Positions 1 to 9,000 of a DNA stretch of 20,283 bases are shown piece after piece. Under the pieces are notes generated by a model that did not search any database, had not been told where the DNA came from, and saw only the letters and a list, made by a program, of their open reading frames with translations. The DNA is from JABILX01 sp041648305. GTDB taxonomy: Bacteria; Patescibacteriota; Gracilibacteria; UBA1369; LOWO2-01-FULL-3. The position numbers and the translations under genes are program-made. The DNA lies in the NCBI GenBank assembly GCA_041648305.1, contig JBAZPI010000015.1, positions 1 through 20,283 of the forward strand, in the 5' to 3' direction. The first letter of the stretch is position 1, and each line of letters starts with the position of its first letter.

Positions 1-3000
1 GAATGACACGGTGGCAACACCATTGTTTTCGGAATCGGACGCGTATCCCTGCACCGAAAGAATGGAAGTGGAGTAATCGGAAAGAGGAACAGGATTATCC
101 AAAACCGGATACTCGTTGGGAGCTGCACCAATATTTTCGTAATTATTTTTCAAATAAAGATCTCCTCTCAAAGAATAAAGAAGATCCATGTCATCATCAC
201 TATCGGCATCAACAAATATCAACTGAGTGTTGTCATCAATTTCGGCATTATAATTAACAACGATTTCTTCTTCACTGTCGCTTATTATTTTTAATCCGTC
301 ATCAAATTGAAGATCAAAACCGGAAGCTTGATCATCTTCATTCCCACCCAATCCACCCCCCATATCATCCAAAGCAATAAGCAATCTATCTAAATCCTTG
401 CGGTCTTTGCTCAAATCCATCGCAAACAAGGAAACCGATTGTACCTGCGACCCCCCGACAGCCGCCGTTCCCCCGCCGGCAGTCGCCCCTCCGCCAGTTG
501 ACGCGATCATCTTATGAAATTTGTCATTCAAAGTATCTTCTTGCTCAGCGATCATCACCTCTGAATCCACGAAAATATCCGGAGCCTTCAAATCAAGTGC
601 GTACTCCAAAACGGAATTTCTCAAATTGGCCAACTCACTCATGTTCGAATCAGCAAATTTATCAACATTCACATAATCAAACTCATCAATATCTTTATAA
701 TATTTCGCGTATTCGGAAGAATCCAAATTAAAGTCGTCCTCTTCGGCCAATAAATAATAAATCTTCGATTCTTCTCCCAAATCAATTTCAATCTTCTCGT
801 CGGGCAACTCAATGCCTTTTTTCTTTAGCCATTCTTTGGACTTTTGAAGATGACTTTCCAAATCAACCGCATCTTGAGCGAAAGATTCAGCTATCTGCAT
901 ATATGCATTTATCCTCGCGACATATTCTTCAATTTTTTTATTCCACCAAGAAGCGGCGTTTTCAACTAAATAATATATCGCGGCTGTACTGACTCCGTAT
1001 TTTTGATGCAAGGTCCATCGGAACTCGACGGGGGTCTCATACGTGATCTCCGGCAAATTAACGGCAAAAGCAAGAGTGAGCGGAAGAACAGGAGTTACTC
1101 CGGAATTAGTCAGAGTTTCAATTTCTGTTTTCAGAGAAGCGGCCGTCGGGGTGACCTCGGGAACAGGAATCAAAGCCTGCTTCAACAAACAGAGAACCTT
1201 GAGTATCGCTTTAATTGTCGCAACCAAATCTACAACAAGCTTCGGCAACGAAGGTATCTTAAACGGCTTTGGTATATCGGGCAATTTTGGCATTTTTAAT
1301 GGGGGAAGATCGGGAAAATCAAAGTCAAAGTCAAAACTCGGCAAAACAGGGATCCCCGGCACCTTGACATAAAGTTCGGGTATAAGATCCGGAATGGTTA
1401 TAGTCGGAAGATCCGGAAGAATAATTGGTTCGGGCTGGAACGTAACATCGGGCCACAGAATCTCAACGCCCATTTTTATCTTCGACAAATCCAACACGAA
1501 ATCAGGTATCTTCGGGAACGGTATTACCGGCGGCTCAGGTAAGGCCACAAAAAGCCGCAGTAAAATCCCAAGCATGCCATGTCTCTCATTCTTACACTCA
1601 TCGCAACTTTGTTGATATTCAACAATAAGCTTCAAAAGCGATTTCCAACTCTTGAATTGCTCAATCATATTGGCAATAGCCTTCATCCAAGAATTTATAA
1701 TGCTAGCCTGTTTCTTTATATATCCTCCAACAATATCCATGACGGCATCCAGATAACAGATAATTTGAGTGGCGTATTTTTGTTCAACCGTTCGCCATTC
1801 CAAGATCTTCTTGGGAAGATTTTTATATTGTTCAATTACATCCAAATTCTGCTGGATAGTGGAAGTCAGCTCAGTCAAATCACCGATAAACTTATCGCAC
1901 AACGTCTTACTCTCCGACGACTCGTCGCAAGTCCAGAACTCTTCGATTTTCTCAATTTGCTTTAAAATATTTTCCTTAAACAGTATTGCCTGTCGTTCCC
2001 ATTTTGTGTACTGCTCTTTTTGTAATATCGGAATCTTGAACATTATCTCTTCGCCCTTAATCTGAATCATCGGGATTTTGCTGATATATTTTAAAACGTC
2101 CTGGAAATGATTTACTTCGCCGAACTGTCTTAAAGAAATAACGCTGTCTGTAACCATCGAACCAAAATCCGGAAGTATAAGGTACAAATCCAGTCCATCC
2201 AGTAATTTATTGTAAATTTCCTCAATTTGCGCGTCTATCCAGTTGGTAAAAACGGAAGGGAAGCCGGGAATGTTTATATTATACTTCATGTCAAAGACCA
2301 AGGGCGATGAAGATCCGCCATAATTGCCGTTTCCGCTTCCCTTTGCGGAATTTTGCACGCCTGAACTACCGGTGCCGCTCGTATTTACAACCCCGAATGT
2401 TGCCTTCTTCACTCCTTTCTTAAGCTCATCCACCGCGCTATTCACAAATTCAACAGCCTTGTTAATCGCAGCCTGGAATTTCTTCTCAATCCATTTACAC
2501 ATATCTGCAAATATCATGCCGACAGGCAGAGAAAATACGTAACACGCCGCGGCTTGAACGGGCCCGATACACAGAGCCATCCCAAGCCCCATCGTTAATG
2601 TTGGAGAGATATAAATTCTACCGGCGGATGGGGAACTTGATGGATAAAATGCGGCGACACAAGGAGGACAAGGAGAGGTCAGCCAAGCAAAAGCCGCAAA
2701 CCCTCCGGAACCGGACGTGTCCATAGGAACCAAGAAAGCGTTATTCCACGGGATTGGAAGACATCCCGCTCCGGAACACTTAAACATCTTCAACGCATCT
2801 TCAACATACACCGCAGCGGCAGCGGCCAAATCATTGACGTAATTAATGCCGGACGCGGCCCAATCGGCAGCTCCTTGTAACCCGGCCTGTACGGAATCCC
2901 ATGAATCAGCTAATCCGTCAAAATCGGCATCTTTTTTCTGATCACCAACAACTTTATCCACAATATCCGCCATCGGGCCTATGGCAGCTTTATCGACCTC

Positions 3001-6000
3001 CTCAGCCGGAACTCTAACACCCCTCTCGCAAATACATTTTTCCTTGTCTGCTTGTTTATCGAACGCGCTTGGACCCACTTCAAGACATTTGCAGATAAAT
3101 TCCCCCTCATTATCAGAATCATCACAATTGATCTCGTCATCAACTTTGTCTACCTGATCTTCGCACGAGACAGAATCAACGGCAGTACCAACATTACCAA
3201 TTTCTTCAAGCTCGGTATTATATACCTCCTGTTGCGTTTCCTGCTTAGCCTTAGCGTCCACGGCTTCTTTTTTGGCCTCTTCCTTTCCGGGAATGGCCCC
3301 AAATTCATCCTCAACAAGATCGTCTGCGATGACAGTAGACATATCAATCTGCTGGTAAACAACATGTCCGTCACCATCAAGCTCATTATTGGAATTAAAA
3401 TAAGTCAAAAGATCCTTTTGATTGACATCGGGTCTCACCAAAATATCAAAATACAAATCTTCATTAACTCCGGTGCCAATTTCAAAATCGCCGAGAGCCA
3501 ACGAGACTTTCGGAGTATTCATCATCTTCGCCTCATACACGATAGTTCTCTTGCCATTGGCGGGAACGGAAACGCCGGCTATTATTTTCGATCTATGCGA
3601 CGGGCTCGCATCCTCCCAGTATAAGCCATCACTGCACCCGGAATCCAAACATTTCAAAGTATCAGAATCAATTCCCTGGTTAGGCGGAGTTAAATCCGAG
3701 ATTTTCAAACCTTTAATAGTTTTCCCGGAATTATTTTTCAATGTGATTTTATGTTCGATCGTGTCACCAAGTTCGATCGGAGCTCCATTCAGGTCAGTCG
3801 CAGTCTTTGTAGACCCTTCAAAGATAGAATCGTATTTCGGAAGAATGAAAGAAAGCGCGTTAGAAACAGTGGGAGGCAGCTCTCCGTCGTAATCGTCAAA
3901 ACTATGTACATTGTATTCTTTCTTGAATGGATCCTGTGGCGAGGGCTGAGGTAAAACGCCTGAATACCCGGGTTTCACGTAAAGTTCAGTATCATTAATA
4001 AAGTAATCATAATCTTTTTGTTTGACCGTCATCTCGACCAAATACTGGCTCTGATCCGCGCTTACCCCAGCTAACAATCCCGGATAATAGACCAAGATAT
4101 CATCGATCGCCTCAATCCCTTCGACATGTATGCTAAAGTTGCCCAACTTGTCTCCCGCGGGATCGATCTCGCCGTCCTCATTCCAGAATACATAGACGTT
4201 TCCGGAACTGTCGGACAACGCAATATCCGGCAAATTATCATTATTCAAATCACGCGCGAACATCTCGTAAATTTTGTCGGCGGTATTCAAATTCAAATTC
4301 TTTCTGACAAAATTCCCGTTGTCATTTTCATAGATGTAAAGACATTGCTCGTCTTTGATACAACTGTCCTTGGTCCCGATCATCAAATCGTCAAAACCAT
4401 CAGCGTTAATATCAATCTTCGACAAACTCAAAATCCCATTAACAATATTCAATATAATTCCTCTATCAGTATACATTTTATTGCTCAGTTCGTTTTCAAG
4501 CAGCCTGACCTTGCCATTCTCATAAACCAGCAAAATATCCTCTCGTTCATCGCCGTTATAATCAAAAGTAATAATTTCTTTAATCACATCGCTACCGGAA
4601 TAAATCATCTTCCCAACATCTTTCGTATACCCGGAAGACGCGCTGACCAAATCATTTTCGGCATTATTTACCCTTATTGTCGGATCTCCCATCAAAATCC
4701 CGGACTCGGCGGTGTAGGGGATATTCGACTCTCCGACAGTATTGCCGGCGGAGAATAGTAGCATGTTTTTATTGCCTTCCTTGAAGCCAACACCGCTCTC
4801 TTCCCCGGCGGCTTCAAGAGAATCATAAGGCAATCCCGGAGCCATGGACGAATCCATTTCCTGATCCAAATCGACAATATAGCCGCCTCTGGCAAACTCG
4901 GTTGAATACCTCGAAAATGCTGAGGAAACTCCAAAATGACTGTCATCATCAAAAAGCTTCATATAAACGCCCGGCCAATAATTTTCAAAATTATTCTTCG
5001 AAGACAAAGCTTGCACGCCAGTCTCAATATCTTGTTTATACACAACTTGTCCCAACGGCTTCCCATTCCAAAGAATCAAAATCGTGAAGTAAGTTTTATC
5101 GATCTCTTCCTCGCCGGGGATTTTTAAAGTTATCTGGTCGCTCACAATATTGACTTGCCCCAAACTGTTGATTGAAGCCGCAGTATTGTCGCCGTCTTTG
5201 ATGTAAATTGTCTTTTGATCTTCGCTAACTTCGAAAATAGGATCTTTTACATTCTCCGTAATCCTCTTAACCAAAATGCCCTCGGGCAGCGTCTCAAGCG
5301 CCTCCTCATCTTCCTCCTCAACCATCATCAAATTCAAATTCTCTTTCGGCACCACAAACATCTCGCCCAGCTCGTCTCCAAACACATTGTCGAAAAACTT
5401 AACCCTGGTAAATCCAAAAGAGTCATTGGCGTTAACAATCACGGGCATAACATTCTCATCCAAAATATCTATCTGTCCGTAGCCGTCCACAAACACGAGC
5501 TTCTTATAATCATTATCGTCCGCAGTAGTCGTCAATACGGCCTGCGACTGCCCGTTAAATAATAGGGAAGACACCAAGTCATTCTGTCCCAAATCTCCAT
5601 AAGGAGCTCCAAGTAAATTGATATATAAAGCTTTCGGACTCATCTCGTCGAAATCGGCCTTTTCGGAAATTCTTTTCTTCAAACTTAAGCCCAATCTGCC
5701 TTTTTCGAGATTCGGCGACTCAGCGACCAAATTAGCCACCCCGGATTTCCCGCTGGACTTCACCTTCACCTCAGCTTTGCCCTCGACAGTCGGAACAACA
5801 GTATTGCCCATGAACTCAACCATCGAAGCTGTCCCGGCGGTAACTCCAAACGAAACTGTTGCTTGGGTTAAATAAGCCAAATTATCAAACTCGTCCATCA
5901 ATTTAGCCTGCAGAACCGTACCTTCGTCGGAATTGGTCAAAATCACATCATCCTTACTGCTCAAAACAATTTTCACGGCCTTGCCCGGTAAAGTGGTCAA

Positions 6001-9000
6001 ATCAACGGACCCATCGGCGAACCCGGGCGCGACAATCGCAACATTCACATCCCCGGCCCGCGTAGTCGATCGAACGTACGCCTTAGCTTCGCCCTGCTCC
6101 ATGTTGACAGGAGAATCCTCTGCGAACTCGGCGATACTCGGATCCGCTATATTGAAGTTAATAAATCCATTATACCCGGTAAGAACTTCTCCGTTGGCTT
6201 TCGTAAGCTTTACCGTGATATGCGCCATCGACTCTCCATTCGCGTCTATTGTACTGTCACTAACGGAAATCTGCATCTTCGCTTCACCCAGAACTGTGAG
6301 TTTCTTCGAAGCGCCAATCGTACTTGAGAAATCAATCGGCAGCCCCTCCTTTGCCGCTTTAACAAGCTCCGTGTCCAGAACATTATCCAACAAAACGGCG
6401 TATAAATTCGCCTCACCGATCTTGTCCTTGGAATTAACGACGATATCCGCGTAACCCTCAACGAAATTCATCTGAACGCCCGGGATTAGTGGATCGAGGT
6501 CGTTTGTCTGATCAAGTTTCGCGTCTCCAAATATGAAAACACCCATTTTGGTAAACGCGTTATAAGCCAGATTATCGAATTTGTCGTAAAGTTCAAATTT
6601 AACATTTGCCTTCGATTCATTATTTCCAACAAGAACATTTGTATCGGAAATAATCTTTATCTTGGCAGGTTTATTCGGAACCACTAACAATTCCTTCTGT
6701 CCGGACGAATAAAAAGTATCACCCGAGGCAATAGCTTGAATAACTGCGATTCCGGTCTTTTCAGTAGATTTTATTTTGACACTGGCAATGCCCCTTTCCG
6801 CATTAACAACAGAATCTCCAACAAACGAAATATATTCTTCACCCTTGACAATTTTAAATGTGACTTCATCCGTAGCCTCCAAATCAATCTGCCCTTTGCC
6901 AATTAACTGCGCAACCACCTCGATTTCCTCTGGATCTCCCGCCACCAAAGCGGAAGTATCCGACAATACATATATGCTCTTTTGAGAAGTCGTAAGTTGG
7001 AGCTCGTCGCTCACAACTTCCGAAAGCCCTGTGCTCTCCGGGAAAGTCGCCCTCACAGTGACATTAGCGCCACCTGGATGTGTGGTTGCGCGCAGCTTAT
7101 AAGTTGCCTGTCCCTCATTATTTAAAGTTTTTTGAAAATCATTTTTATCCGCTTCAAAAACAGGATTCAAACTGTCCTGGGATATTATCATCTCAAGGTC
7201 CGGATACTCGCCGCCCTTGAACACCTCCCCGTCTTGATCGTACCCGGTGACCGCAACCTCAATAATATCAAGTCCGTTACTATAAGCGGAATATCTCTCG
7301 GTCGACAATTTCAACTCGGTCAAGGTAGCCTCGCAAAGTTCCTGGCAAGTTTCGCCGCAAATAGGCTGCGTACTCACATTCTCCGGGAAATCCTTCGCGA
7401 AATAATAAAGTTCCTTGATCTTCGGCCACAATTCGTCCTTGATCCATTTACCGAACGGAATCCACTTCCAGGCCCCCTCTTCATCACCCGCCACTTTCGA
7501 ATAACCTGATTCATCGGTATTCGGGAACATCTCCTCGAAACTTTCTCCCTCCGGCAAATATCCTTCCCCGAAAGCATCCTCTTCAATCCCTCTGTTAAAC
7601 GCCATATCCACGTGATCGCCCTTATCCAACGAAGCCCCATCCAAAACAAGATAAGCGGCTTCGTATCCGTTCTCCGAATCTTTGACGTAGGCTTTTAAAT
7701 TCTTATTTAAATAATATTTCAAAATATATTCATGTTTATCGTCCACAGACAAACTGTTCCAATAAAGCGCGTCCTTCAAAACATTCGCGTCGGCGCTTCT
7801 AGTCTCTAAGACATGATCGGTGAAAACAGAAATCGGCTCCGGAGATTTGGTGGACACACCAAGAACCTGCTCCTTAATATATTCCTTCAAACTACCATCC
7901 GTAATGTCGTCCAACTTACTCGCGGCGCCTGGAATAGAAATAAAATCTTGCGCAAAACAATCAACATTCACAACGAACTGAGCCTGCCCATCAACTTCTA
8001 CATCCTCAAGGTCTTCCCCACATGACACATCCGTGGCGTCAAAAAGATTTGGATACTCTAAACTCTGAATATCTCCATTCTTATCCAGGAAAGCGACATA
8101 CCTCGGATTATCAATCGGCAGACTTTGAACGATGCCCGCGTTTATCTGCTGCGAGATCGTATAATTCGTCGGTTCGTTATGAATAATCAAGCTTGGGATT
8201 TCCAACGCAGCATGTGGCCTGACCTTCAATATAATGTCTTTATCAGGATCAAAATTGTAAACCCCGTCTGAATTCGCAAGGTCAGCCGGCATTGGATACC
8301 AGTATTCAACCTCTTTACTGACTCCATCATCCACTTCATTAGCCGGCGACGTCGGAAAATAAAATTGATTATAAAAATATCCAGGATTTTCCCACTTCTC
8401 ATATCTCGGGCCAAGAAGGTATCGCCCGACCATATAAATATTATCAGGATCAAGCCCGTATTTCGGATCCGCCTCATCCAAATCCAACTTCAATTGATCG
8501 AAAATACCATCTCCATCAGTATCTATATCGTCATATTCAGGGATCCCGTCTTTGTCATTGTCCACGCCGTCATAAAGCCCGAAATGTTCAGCAAAATCCG
8601 CGAGCGTAATCACAGGGGCAGTATTCAAAACAAACTGATATGTCGAGCTAATATCGGGAACATTTCGTCCACTTCCACCATAAGGCAAATTCTGGTTTTT
8701 TTTGCCTTCATTCGAGCTGAAACTACCCATCATGTTGATCGTCTCGGAATACAGATCGTAGCTTAACCAAGTTCCCAGGCTCTCAAAACCCCCATACTTA
8801 GACGGAAGGAAACTGAAGCACGCGTCCATATAAATATCATCAACTTCACTAAAATCACGCCCGGCCGGCAACTGGAACATCTCGGCATGAGTTTTGTAAC
8901 TTTCGTCTTTAAAAATCTCCTGCCCTGCAGGAAATTCATGTTTGTATAAAATATCACCGCCGGAGGCTTCAACCGTCTCGACATCAGACGGCGAACTGTA

